Under the pieces are notes generated by a model that did no database searches, was not told the origin of the DNA, and saw only the letters and a program-made list of their open reading frames with translations. A stretch of DNA of 64,000 nt from Roseiarcus sp963774195 (lineage in GTDB: Bacteria > Pseudomonadota > Alphaproteobacteria > Rhizobiales > Beijerinckiaceae): contig CAVZDY010000001.1 of NCBI GenBank assembly GCA_963774195.1, forward strand, positions 1,364,001 through 1,428,000. The letters run 5' to 3'. How positions within the stretch are numbered: position 1 is the stretch's first letter; every line of letters begins with the position of its first letter. Of the stretch, positions 1-8,320 are shown piece by piece. A program made the position numbers and the translations under genes.

Positions 1-480
1 AGAAAAGACGACCTCAATCTGCGCGGCGCATTCCTCCATATGGCGGCGGATGGGCTGGTTGCGGTCGGCGTCGTGGCCGCGGGCCTGGTGATCGAGCTGA
101 CCGGGTGGGTTTGGCTCGATCCGGCGGTCAGTTTGGCGATCAATGTCGTGATCGTCTGGGGCGCCTGGGGGCTGCTGCGGGATGCGCTCGGCATGTCCAT
201 GGCGGCGGTTCCCCGAGACGTCGATCCCGCGCATGTGCGCGCGTTCCTGGCTTCGCAGCCGTCCGTCGCATCAGTCCACGATCTTCATATCTGGCCGATG
301 AGCACCACCGAGATCGCGCTGACGTGTCACCTCGTCATGCCGGCCGGGCACCCGGGGGACCCGTTTCTCCATGCGCTCGCCGGACAGCTCGCCAATCGAT
401 TCCGGATCAGCCATCCGACGATTCAAATCGAGACCGATCCGCAAGGATCCTGCGCGCTCGCGCCGGACGAAGTGGTTTGA
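1..480 (+). CDS. Cation diffusion facilitator transporter, C-terminal part (5' end outside window)
   Basis: The reading frame is open from base 1, so the N-terminal half lies outside the window. About 159 residues are visible. They contain transmembrane segment 5 with the HxxxD metal-binding pattern of the CDF/CzcD/ZitB family (LHMAADGL), a sixth hydrophobic segment (about 37-57), and the soluble C-terminal domain with VHDLHIWPMST, the usual dimerising ferredoxin-like fold. Members export Zn2+, Co2+ or Cd2+ in exchange for protons across the inner membrane. The metal cannot be told from this fragment. It is followed by 265 bp without a gene and does not look co-transcribed with the secretion genes downstream. 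The family call is firm. Confidence 0.85.
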   Translation, partial: RKDDLNLRGAFLHMAADGLVAVGVVAAGLVIELTGWVWLDPAVSLAINVVIVWGAWGLLRDALGMSMAAVPRDVDPAHVRAFLASQPSVASVHDLHIWPMSTTEIALTCHLVMPAGHPGDPFLHALAGQLANRFRISHPTIQIETDPQGSCALAPDEVV

Positions 481-745
481 GCGGCGGTCTGCGATTCCTA
501 CCTCGCGCGAGGCGCGCCTTGCGAGCGGCGAGGGGGCGCGATATCCGACCCGTCGCCGCGTGATCGACGCGAAGACGAGGGGAGGCTGGTTAGCCCTGGC
601 GCGCCGGCGTTCGAGCTAACGCTCCGTTGATCAGCATTAACGCCAGAGTCGTCTTGCAAAATGCAGGCGCTCATGGCTTACGTAGCGTCAGATCCCACGA
701 ATGTTACGTGGGCGCGCGCCAGCGTAAAAGTTAACGGATAGTCGA

Positions 746-2929
746 ATGATCGACGGCAGCTCCAGGTCAGAGGCGGCGCCGCCGCCCCATGCGCAGGCGC
801 TCGACGTGGGCTTGGCAGGGCTCGCTCTGGTTGCCGGCTATTACAGAATAGCGGCCGATCCGGCGCAGCTTCGCCACCAACTCGCACTGACCGGCCGCTT
901 CGCCAACGCCGAGGACATCGTGCGGGGCGCGAACATCCTGGAGTTGAAGTCGCGCATTCTGCGCGACGCATCCGCCAAGCGACTCGGCTCGATTCCCTTT
1001 CCCGCCATCATGGGCCTGAAGGCGGGCGGTTTCGCTCTCCTCGGCGTCGGCTCGGCGAAGGGCCATGTGCGCCTGATCGATCCGGTCAGTCGCGCCGCCC
1101 AGGAGCTCTCGTTGGAAGAGGCGGCGGCACTTTCCTCCGACGAGCTCGTCTTGATCACGCGCCGCCTCGGCGGCGCCGGCTTCGACCCCAACACCTTCGG
1201 TTTTCGCTGGTTTCTGCCGTCGATCCTGCGCTACCGCAAGCCGCTCGCCGAAGTGGCGGTCGCTTCGCTGTTCGTGCAATTGCTGGCGCTGGTCACGCCG
1301 ATCTTCTTCCAGCTCGTCGTCGATAAGGTGCTGGTGCACAAGGGCGTCTCCACGCTGGTCGTCCTGGTCGTCGGTATGGTCACCCTCGGCCTGTTCGAGT
1401 CGCTGCTGCAGTTTCTGCGCGCCTATACGCTGAGCCACACGACGAACCGGATCGACGTCGAACTCGGCCGCCGGTTGTTCCATCACCTGTTTCGTCTCCC
1501 GCTGGCCTATTTCGAAACGCGCGCCGCGGGACAGACCGTCGCTCGCGTGCGCGAACTCGAGACCATCCGCAGCTTCCTGACCGGGCAGGGGCTGACTTCG
1601 TTGCTCGACCTCGTCTTCACGCTGGTCTTCTTCGTCGTAATGTTCATCTATTCTGCCAAGCTGACGCTCGTCGTGCTCGGTTCGATCCCGTTCTATATTC
1701 TCATCGCCAGCTTGATCCGTCCGGCGCTGCGCGAGCAGATCAACGAGAAGTTCAATCGCGGGGCGCGATCCCAGCAGTTTCTCGTCGAGTCCATCGTCGG
1801 CGCGCAGACCCTCAAGGCGTCGAGCGTCGAGCCGGTCATGCAGGCGCAATGGGAAGAGCGGCTGGCGGCCTATGTGAGAACCTCGTTCGACGCTGGCATT
1901 CTCGGCTCGCTCGGTCAGAACTCGATTCAGTATGTCAGCAAGGTGACGACCGCTCTCATTCTGTTCATCGGCGCGCAATCGGTGATCGACAGCGCGATGA
2001 CGGTCGGCGAGCTCATCGCCTTCAACATGATCGCCAGCCAGGTCGTGCAACCGATCTTGCGCCTGTCGCAGCTCTGGCAGGACTTCCAGCAGGTTCAGGT
2101 CTCGGTGGCGCGATTGGGCGACATCCTTAATGCGCCGCCCGAGCCCAAGCCGCAGAACCTGCTGACCCTGCCGCCGCCGCGCGGCGCGATCGAATTGCGC
2201 AACGTCACGATGCGTTATCGGCCAGAAGCGCCGGACGCCTTGCGCGGCGTCTCGCTGTCGATCGGCGCGGGCGAAGTGATCGGCATCGTCGGGCAGTCCG
2301 GCTCGGGCAAATCGAGCCTGACCAAGCTGATCCAACGCCTCTACAGCCCGCAGCTGGGCGAAGTGATGCTCGATGGCGTCAACGTCGCGCAGCTCGATCC
2401 GGGTTGGCTGCGCCGCCAGATCGGCGTCGTCTTGCAGGAAAATATCCTCTTCAACCGGACGATCCACGAGAATATCGCTCTCGCCGACCCGGCTATGCCG
2501 CGGCTGATGGTGATGCAGGCCGCCAAGCTCGCCGGCGCCGACGAGTTCATCGCGCAATTGCCGCAGGGCTACGACACGATGGTCGAGGAGCGCGGCGCCA
2601 ATCTTTCCGGCGGTCAGCGTCAGCGCATCGCCATCGCGCGCGCGCTCGCGACCAACCCGCGCATTCTCATCCTTGATGAAGCGACTTCCGCGCTCGACTA
2701 TGAGAGCGAGCGGGTCATCCAGGACAACATGCGCGCGATCGTGCGCGGGCGGACCGTCATCATCATCGCCCACCGGCTGGCGGCCGTGCGGCCGTGCACG
2801 CGCATCGTCGGCATGCACAGGGGCGAGATCGTCGAAGTCGGCACGCATGACGAACTGCTGGCGCGCCGCAACGGTCTCTACGCGCACCTCTGGAATTTGC
2901 AGTCCGACCACGCGAGGGCGAACGCATGA
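746..2929 (+). CDS. Type I secretion ABC transporter (HlyB/LapB type)
   Basis: 727 residues, full length for a type I secretion ATPase. The N-terminal 130 residues resemble the C39-peptidase-like domain of HlyB: helix ALDVGLAGLALVAGYY lacks the catalytic Cys, so it should bind substrate and not cleave a double-glycine leader. A six-helix membrane domain follows (about 165-440). The nucleotide-binding domain has Walker A GQSGSGKSS (about 515), signature LSGGQRQR (about 622), Walker B ILILDEATSALD (about 640) and an H-loop IIAHRL. It overlaps the fusion-protein gene by ATGA, so the two are translationally coupled. No TolC homologue is in the window. The only plausible local substrate is the giant repeat protein at 11432-19013, which ends in an RTX-like C-terminus; that link is inference. 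Confidence 0.92.
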   Translation: MIDGSSRSEAAPPPHAQALDVGLAGLALVAGYYRIAADPAQLRHQLALTGRFANAEDIVRGANILELKSRILRDASAKRLGSIPFPAIMGLKAGGFALLGVGSAKGHVRLIDPVSRAAQELSLEEAAALSSDELVLITRRLGGAGFDPNTFGFRWFLPSILRYRKPLAEVAVASLFVQLLALVTPIFFQLVVDKVLVHKGVSTLVVLVVGMVTLGLFESLLQFLRAYTLSHTTNRIDVELGRRLFHHLFRLPLAYFETRAAGQTVARVRELETIRSFLTGQGLTSLLDLVFTLVFFVVMFIYSAKLTLVVLGSIPFYILIASLIRPALREQINEKFNRGARSQQFLVESIVGAQTLKASSVEPVMQAQWEERLAAYVRTSFDAGILGSLGQNSIQYVSKVTTALILFIGAQSVIDSAMTVGELIAFNMIASQVVQPILRLSQLWQDFQQVQVSVARLGDILNAPPEPKPQNLLTLPPPRGAIELRNVTMRYRPEAPDALRGVSLSIGAGEVIGIVGQSGSGKSSLTKLIQRLYSPQLGEVMLDGVNVAQLDPGWLRRQIGVVLQENILFNRTIHENIALADPAMPRLMVMQAAKLAGADEFIAQLPQGYDTMVEERGANLSGGQRQRIAIARALATNPRILILDEATSALDYESERVIQDNMRAIVRGRTVIIIAHRLAAVRPCTRIVGMHRGEIVEVGTHDELLARRNGLYAHLWNLQSDHARANA

Positions 2930-4467
2930 ACCAGCAAATCGCGCCGCCGCGGGCCGAGAAGCCGGCGCCCTCCCGCACGCAGATCACCGTCAAAGGGCGC
3001 GATCGGGAGTTCCTCCCCGCCGCCCTCGAGCTGCTCGAGACTCCGCCCGCGCCGGCGCCCGTCGCGCTGATGCTGACACTATGCGCCTTCCTGGCGGCGG
3101 CGCTGATCTGGTCCTTCATTGGACGTCTCGACGTGCATGCCGTGGCGCCGGGCAAGATCGAGACCGCCGGGCGTTCCAAGGTGATCGAACCGCTCGACCC
3201 GGGAAAGATCGCGGCCATCCATGTCGAGAGCGGGGCTCACGTGAAGGCGGGCGATCTTCTCCTCGAACTCGACCCGGCGGAGGCGACCGCGGACATGAAC
3301 GCCGCACAGGATGCGCTGCGCGGCGGCCTTGCCGAAGTGGCGCGGCGGCGGTTCGTGATCGACGCTGTTCGCGCGATCCTGCGCGCTCAGCCGCAATCGT
3401 CCGATCCGGCGCGCGACGATGCGGCGGTCGCCTCGATCGAGGCGATTGCGACCGACCTCGACGACAAGATTAGGTGGGATGACGCGATCCCCGTCTCGTT
3501 TCGTCTGCGTGAGCAGGCGGTGCTCGCCGCGGATTTGACGCAGCTGTCGAGCGCGCTGAAGAGCGTCGACCATCAGAAGGCGGAGAAGTCGGCGACGGAC
3601 GAGCGCCTTCACATGAGCATCGCCTTCCAAAACACGCTGATCGAGACGCTGACGCAACGCGTCAAGACGCGCCAGGAGGCGATCGATCTGAGGGTCGGCA
3701 CCAAGATCAATCTTTACGACGCTGAGGAGGAGCTGGAGCGCTCGCAATCGGCGCTCGCGTCCGACCAGGGCCAGCTCATCGAGACGGATGCGGCCCTCGC
3801 GGAGCTGCAAAGCGAGAAGGCCAAGACGCTGTCGCAATTTGTCGCCGACAACGAGAATAAGCTCGAGGATGCGGCGCGCAAGGCCGACGAGGCGCGCGAT
3901 TCGCTCGCCAAGGCGACCGCCCGGCTTTCGAGCACGAAGCTCTACGCGCCGATCGACGGGATCGTGCAGCAGATGGCGGTGACCACCATCGGACAGGTCG
4001 TCACTACCGGCCAGCAGCTGATGGTGGTGACGCCCAGCGAGGGGCCCCTGCAGGTCGAGGCGCTCGTCGCCAATCTCGACATCGGCTTCGTCAAGGTCGG
4101 TCAGGAAGCTGCGGTAAAGGTCGACGCCTTTCCGTTCACTCGTTTCGGCGTCGCGCACGGCAAGATCGTGCGGATCGCCTCTGAGGCGATCGACGAACAG
4201 GAGGCCAAGCGCACGCTGGCCAATGCGACGTCCTCGGCCAATGGCGCCAATGCGCCGTCCGGCAGCGCGCCCGGGCAGCCCGTGAACTTCGTCTTTCCCG
4301 TCACCATCGAGCTCTACGAGAGCGCAATGAATATCGACGGTTCGACGGTCCGGCTGACGCCGGGCATGACCGTCTCCGCCGAGATCAAGACCGACAGCAG
4401 ACGGGTCATCGACTATCTGCTCTCGCCGCTCGCCAAGGTCGCGTCCGAGGCGTTTAGGGAGCGCTGA
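2926..4467 (+). CDS. HlyD-family type I secretion membrane fusion protein
   Basis: 513 residues. A short cytoplasmic N-terminus is followed by one membrane segment (about 45-66), a biotinyl-lipoyl-like half (GKIAAIHVESGAHVKAGD), a long alpha-helical hairpin rich in Glu, Lys, Leu and Ala (about 200-335), the second lipoyl half (KLYAPIDGIVQQM) and a beta-barrel domain ending near 500. This is the HlyD/PrtE layout, bridging the inner-membrane ATPase to an outer-membrane TolC-type channel. Its start codon overlaps the stop of the ABC transporter. The segment ANATSSANGANAPSGSAPG in the C-terminal domain is a low-complexity insertion in a family loop. Together with the upstream gene it forms a two-gene exporter; the outer-membrane partner must be encoded elsewhere. 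Confidence 0.92.
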   Translation: MNQQIAPPRAEKPAPSRTQITVKGRDREFLPAALELLETPPAPAPVALMLTLCAFLAAALIWSFIGRLDVHAVAPGKIETAGRSKVIEPLDPGKIAAIHVESGAHVKAGDLLLELDPAEATADMNAAQDALRGGLAEVARRRFVIDAVRAILRAQPQSSDPARDDAAVASIEAIATDLDDKIRWDDAIPVSFRLREQAVLAADLTQLSSALKSVDHQKAEKSATDERLHMSIAFQNTLIETLTQRVKTRQEAIDLRVGTKINLYDAEEELERSQSALASDQGQLIETDAALAELQSEKAKTLSQFVADNENKLEDAARKADEARDSLAKATARLSSTKLYAPIDGIVQQMAVTTIGQVVTTGQQLMVVTPSEGPLQVEALVANLDIGFVKVGQEAAVKVDAFPFTRFGVAHGKIVRIASEAIDEQEAKRTLANATSSANGANAPSGSAPGQPVNFVFPVTIELYESAMNIDGSTVRLTPGMTVSAEIKTDSRRVIDYLLSPLAKVASEAFRER

Positions 4468-4490
4468 GCTGCCGGCTGTCCCCTCAAATC

Positions 4491-4540
4491 GTCATCGCGA
4501 GGCGCTCGCGGCCAGATCGCTTCGCTTGGCTCGCAATGAC
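4491..4540. repeat. Dispersed palindromic intergenic repeat, copy 1
   Basis: The ends GTCATCGCGAG (4491-4501) and CTCGCAATGAC (4530-4540) are near-perfect inverted arms around a GC-rich core with GATCGCTTCGCTTGG. The same arms occur at 53962-54042 and partly at 36548-36676. It lies in the gap between the HlyD-like gene and a glycosyltransferase. It resembles the REP/RPE-like elements scattered through many alphaproteobacterial genomes. No coding function. Confidence 0.7.
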
Positions 4541-4586
4541 CGCGTTGGCTTGAACCGAACACGGCGCGTGTGTGTCTCGCGATCGC

Positions 4587-5855
4587 ATGTCTGAGATCGT
4601 CTACGACGTCACGCGGTTGGCCAGTCGGTTTCTCAACGCGACGCCCAATGGAATCGATCGCGTCGACATGGCGCTGGCGCGCCATTTTCTCAGCGCTCGC
4701 GAAAAAGCGGCGAGCGCGGCAATCTTCATTCCCGGCCTCGGACATTTCAGCTTGCGGCGGGAGGGGGCCCTCGAACTGCTCGACTTGTTGGATCGCCATT
4801 TCGGCGAGGCCGAGTTTACCGGCCCCGATCCCGTCTTGGGCGAGGTCGAAGGCTGGCTGCATTGCGGCGCGGCCGACGCGGCCCGCGCGCCCGCGCGGAT
4901 CCGAGGTGAGCGTCGCGCCATGCCCGGCGCCGTCCTGCGCTTGGCGCTTCGTCATGGCGCGATGCTCACGCGAGGCGCGCGCCGCGCAGTCAGCCGAGGC
5001 GCTCGCTATATCAATGTGAGCCAATATCCGCTCGCGCGCGAGGGCGCGCTCGATTGGTTGGAGGGGCGCCGCGACGTTAGGCCGGTCTTCTTCGTTCACG
5101 ATCTGCTGCCGCTCGAAACGCCGGAATACTTTCGCGAGCGCGAGTTGGCGCGTCATCAGACGCGTCTGCGCCGGGTCGCCCGCTTCGCCGCCGGCGCCGT
5201 CGTTTCGACGCGTGTCGTCAAGCAGGCGTTGGAGGACCATCTCGACCGGCTTGGACGTCGCGATCTGCCGATCGCGATCGCGCCGCCGCCGCTGTCGTCC
5301 CTCTTTCGCGACGACGACCATGCGGACGAACGCTTGCGCGCGGCGACGTACTTCCTTCAGTGCGGCACGCTGGAGCCGCGCAAGAACCATCTGATGACGT
5401 TGCATGTGTGGCGCGAGCTGGTCGCTCGTCGCGGCTCCGCGGCGCCGAAGCTCGTGATCGTGGGCGCGCGCGGGTGGGAGAACGAGAACATCGTCGACCT
5501 CCTGGAGCGGTGCGCGGCGCTGCGCGGCCACGTGCTCGAAGTTTCCGGCTTGCGCACGCCGAGCCTCGTGCGCCTGATGCGCAACGCGCGCGCGCTCCTG
5601 ATGCCGTCGTTCGCCGAAGGTTACGGCTTGCCGGTGATGGAGGCGCTCGCCCTCGGCACGCCCGTCATCGCCTCAAATATTCCCGTCTTTCGCGAGATCG
5701 CGGGAGCGCGCTTCACGGCAATCTCGCCGATCGACGGCGAAGGGTGGTTGCGCGCCGTCGAGGTGTCGATGGAGAACGCGCGCGCCCGTGTCGCCGCGCC
5801 GAGCGACGCCGACCAAGGCTTTCGAGCCTTCGACGCATTCGTCGACTCGCTCTAA
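4587..5855 (+). CDS. Glycosyltransferase, GT4 family (GT-B fold)
   Basis: 422 residues from the ATG at 4587. A GTG five codons upstream is possible, but the conserved start of this group (EIVYDVTRL) lies just after the ATG. The N-terminal half has FVHDLLPLETPEYF, common in mannosyl/rhamnosyl transferases of capsule and O-antigen clusters. The C-terminal half has CGTLEPRKNH, LVIVGARGW and EGYGLPVMEALALGTPVIAS (about 344), the nucleotide-sugar-binding EX7E region of GT4 enzymes. It probably adds a sugar from an NDP donor to a growing surface polysaccharide on the cytoplasmic face. It converges with the Wza-like gene, the two stop codons being 11 bp apart. Donor and acceptor cannot be read from the sequence. 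Confidence 0.88.
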   Translation: MSEIVYDVTRLASRFLNATPNGIDRVDMALARHFLSAREKAASAAIFIPGLGHFSLRREGALELLDLLDRHFGEAEFTGPDPVLGEVEGWLHCGAADAARAPARIRGERRAMPGAVLRLALRHGAMLTRGARRAVSRGARYINVSQYPLAREGALDWLEGRRDVRPVFFVHDLLPLETPEYFRERELARHQTRLRRVARFAAGAVVSTRVVKQALEDHLDRLGRRDLPIAIAPPPLSSLFRDDDHADERLRAATYFLQCGTLEPRKNHLMTLHVWRELVARRGSAAPKLVIVGARGWENENIVDLLERCAALRGHVLEVSGLRTPSLVRLMRNARALLMPSFAEGYGLPVMEALALGTPVIASNIPVFREIAGARFTAISPIDGEGWLRAVEVSMENARARVAAPSDADQGFRAFDAFVDSL

Positions 5856-5866
5856 CGGATCGGCCG

Positions 5867-7054
5867 CTACCTCACCGTCTCCGCCACATTGGCGACGGAG
5901 CCGCCGGTCGAGAGGCCGCCATTGAGGACCGCCATGACCTTCTCGACCTCCGTGAACGGCGCGTTCGACACATAGATGAGATCACGATTGGCGATGCGAA
6001 AGTTCTGCATGACGAACAGGCTGTTGGGATCCCGCAGGTTCAGCCGATAGACGATCGGCGTTGTCGACCCACGGTTCTCGACGAGCGGGCTATCCGGCCG
6101 CAAGGCGCGAGCGACGGACGGCGACTCGAAGCGAAAGATGAACACGCCCTGCGGGTCCGAGCGCGCGTCGTCGAGGCCTCCGGCCTTCGCAAGCGCTTGC
6201 GCCAGACTGATGCCGTCGGCCTCGAACGGGATTTCGGCGTTTCGTCCCGTCGCGCCGTAGGCGATGAAGGTCTGCGGATCGCGCACCAGCGTCAGCACGT
6301 CGGCCGGCCGCATATAGATGTTTTCTCTCGGGTCCGCGATGATGCGGCTCAGCGGCTCGCGCGAGGTCGTCACACCGCGCGACAATTCGACGAAGGTCTC
6401 GTTGACGGGGGCGCGGACGCCGCCGGCGGTTGCGATTACGTCGAGCAGCCGGTCGCCCTTGACGGAGAGCGGCACCCGCGCGCCGGCGGCGACTTCGCCG
6501 CCCACCGTCACCGTATCGCTGACCGGCCGCGTCACGTTGACCAGCGCCTGCGGCTGGATGGCCTTGCCGGCGAGGGCGCGCTCGATGTCGCCTTGCACCG
6601 CGCGCGCCGTCCGCCCCGCGACGCGCACCCGCCCGGCGTAGGGGACGGTGATCGCGCCGTCGCGACCGACCACTTGTTCGGGGATCGTCGCGCTGTTCGA
6701 ACCGGCGCTCACCTTGTCGCTGATCATCGGCGCGGAAAACAATCCGCCTGCGCTCGCTTCCCATATCGTCACTGCGAGCGTGTCGCCGACGCCGATCACC
6801 GGCTCCGCCGACATTCCCCGATCGCCGAAATGCGATGCGAAACTGTCGCTGCCGCTGCGATTGACTGCTGCGACCGTCGCCGCGTCGAGGTCCACGATCT
6901 CATAGCGCTGGCTCGAGTTGATCGCCGCGCGCGCGGCCACGTCGCCGGCGCTCGGCCCAGACGATGGCAGCGAGGCGCAGCCGTTGAGAGCGGCGAGCGC
7001 GGCGAGGCACACTCCTAACCTCATCAACCGCCAACAGGCGCTTCGCCCTATCAT
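5867..7054 (-). CDS. Outer-membrane polysaccharide export lipoprotein (Wza/KpsD/BexD family)
   Basis: 395 residues. A hydrophobic signal ends in a lipobox LNGC with Cys26, so the mature protein should be lipid-anchored. The polysaccharide-export domain follows (IGVGDTLAVTIWEAS, then GRDGAITVPYAGRVRVAGRT), then SLBB-type beta-grasp repeats (VTVGGEVAAGARVPL; TFIAYGATGRNAEIPF). Proteins of this family form the outer-membrane translocon for capsule or exopolysaccharide. It is the natural outer-membrane partner for the KpsM/T/E-like genes at 21043-24807. It is the only minus-strand gene in the surface locus and starts a long divergent promoter region (7055-7503). Confidence 0.92.
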   Translation of the reverse strand: MIGRSACWRLMRLGVCLAALAALNGCASLPSSGPSAGDVAARAAINSSQRYEIVDLDAATVAAVNRSGSDSFASHFGDRGMSAEPVIGVGDTLAVTIWEASAGGLFSAPMISDKVSAGSNSATIPEQVVGRDGAITVPYAGRVRVAGRTARAVQGDIERALAGKAIQPQALVNVTRPVSDTVTVGGEVAAGARVPLSVKGDRLLDVIATAGGVRAPVNETFVELSRGVTTSREPLSRIIADPRENIYMRPADVLTLVRDPQTFIAYGATGRNAEIPFEADGISLAQALAKAGGLDDARSDPQGVFIFRFESPSVARALRPDSPLVENRGSTTPIVYRLNLRDPNSLFVMQNFRIANRDLIYVSNAPFTEVEKVMAVLNGGLSTGGSVANVAETVR

Positions 7055-7503
7055 CCGACCCCCTCAAATCAACGCCCGCATATCATTCGTATTTGCGAAC
7101 GAACTACCGTAAGGAAATCGGCTGACGCAACTGATTCCAGTGAAAATCGATACAAAAGCTCATAAAGACCTCAAGCTATCGTGATCCCCACATTGTGGCT
7201 GGTATTGAAATATAAACGTCACATTGCACTGATAGCGGCAATGGTCGGAATTGTTAGTCGAATTGAAGCGCGCGCGACGAGGTGTATTAAGTGCGGGCCC
7301 GATCGTCGCCTTCGTTGACGCCGCGCCGACGTAACCGTGGTGAAGACGACTGCGTATGAAATTGCCGCGAATGCGCGAAGCGTTTTCGCGCGGAGATCAT
7401 CCGCCAGGATTGTGCGTACGAAACATTGCGGCGCCTCCCGCAAGGGCGGCGGCGGCGAGGGCAGATGGGCGTTGTAAACTCCGCGGGGGCGAGGGGCGGC
7501 CGT
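7055..7503. promoter_or_regulatory. Divergent intergenic region with an inverted repeat
   Basis: About 450 bp separate the divergent Wza-like gene and the CDP-alcohol phosphotransferase. The first 200 bp on the Wza side are clearly AT-richer than the genes and should hold both promoters. At 7086-7099 lies TTCG-TATTTG-CGAA, an inverted repeat 30-45 bp upstream of the Wza-like start, which could be an operator; a related palindrome precedes the heptosyltransferase (9859-9873). No small gene is convincing: the reading frames across 7219-7500 look like compositional shadows. Confidence 0.4.
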
Positions 7504-8262
7504 ATGACGGCGCGTCGCGCGCATTTCGGGCTCCTCGGGCGGGTCGAGCGACACTGCATCAACGCCCTGGTCGGCCGGGCGCCACTCTACGTTGTCCCCG
7601 ACCATTTGACTGCTCTGGGGTTCGCGGGCGCGCTGGTCGCTGGCGCAGCGCTCATCGGCTGCCGCTTTTCCGCTTGGTGCCTTCCGTTCGTTTATCTCGG
7701 GCTGTTCGCAAACTGGCTCGGCGACTCGTTCGACGGCGCGTTGGCGCGGCATCGACGCATCGAGCGGCATCGGATCGGCTTTCTGATCGACCGCGCCAGC
7801 GATGTCCTGTCGTTCGGCGCCATGATTCTGGCGTTGGGCCTGTCGCCCTACCTGACCTGGGATGCGGCGCTGATGTTGTTCGTCGCCTATCTGATCCACG
7901 CCATTTACACGCTGATGCGAATGGTCGTGGACGGCGTGCAAATTATCGGCCTTGGCGGCGTCGGTGCGACGGAAGGGCGGATCCTCATCGGCGTCTGGGT
8001 CGGCGTTGCGCAAGCGGCGCGGATTGATCTCGGATCGATTCCGTCAGGCATCTTCCATCTCACATGCGGGGCGCTTCTCGTCGCCTGGTTCGCGGTCTTC
8101 GCGCGGCGGGTGGCGGCCGACATTGTTCGGATCGGCGCGCTCGAGCAGCCAGCGGCTTCGGTTCGCAACCCTGGCGAGGACGGCGGCCCGTCGTTCATCC
8201 ACGACGGGGAGGCCAGGCTTCGCGTGGCGACAACCCACGGCGGGGCCGCGAGGCGCGCTTAA
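7504..8262 (+). CDS. CDP-alcohol phosphatidyltransferase family membrane enzyme
   Basis: 252 residues from the ATG at 7504; an upstream ATG at 7465 would add 13 residues of unlikely composition. The conserved PDHLTALGF start and the catalytic signature are clear: D-G-A-L-A-R followed by G-F-L-I-D and R-A-S-D (about 77-100). There are nine residues between the AR and the G, one more than in enzymes such as PgsA. Several hydrophobic segments follow. The family moves a phospho-alcohol from a CDP-alcohol onto a second alcohol in the membrane. Inside a capsule cluster it could make a phosphodiester-linked surface polymer or a lipid acceptor and not a housekeeping phospholipid; that is inference. 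Confidence 0.85.
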   Translation: MTARRAHFGLLGRVERHCINALVGRAPLYVVPDHLTALGFAGALVAGAALIGCRFSAWCLPFVYLGLFANWLGDSFDGALARHRRIERHRIGFLIDRASDVLSFGAMILALGLSPYLTWDAALMLFVAYLIHAIYTLMRMVVDGVQIIGLGGVGATEGRILIGVWVGVAQAARIDLGSIPSGIFHLTCGALLVAWFAVFARRVAADIVRIGALEQPAASVRNPGEDGGPSFIHDGEARLRVATTHGGAARRA

Positions 8263-8320
8263 GGCAAAGCGCGACTGTCGCCGGCTCCGGCGACGCCGCG
8301 CTCCGGGCAAGGACGAGCTA

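Noticed and set aside
767..2911. Long minus-strand open frame (714 codons) opposite the type I ABC transporter
   Set aside because: Arg/Asp/Gln-rich shadow with no hydrophobic segments or motifs; the plus strand encodes a complete ABC transporter.
5360..7018. 552-codon plus-strand frame spanning two convergent genes
   Set aside because: It runs across the glycosyltransferase and Wza-like genes, both of which have full family motifs; its product is low-complexity Arg-rich.
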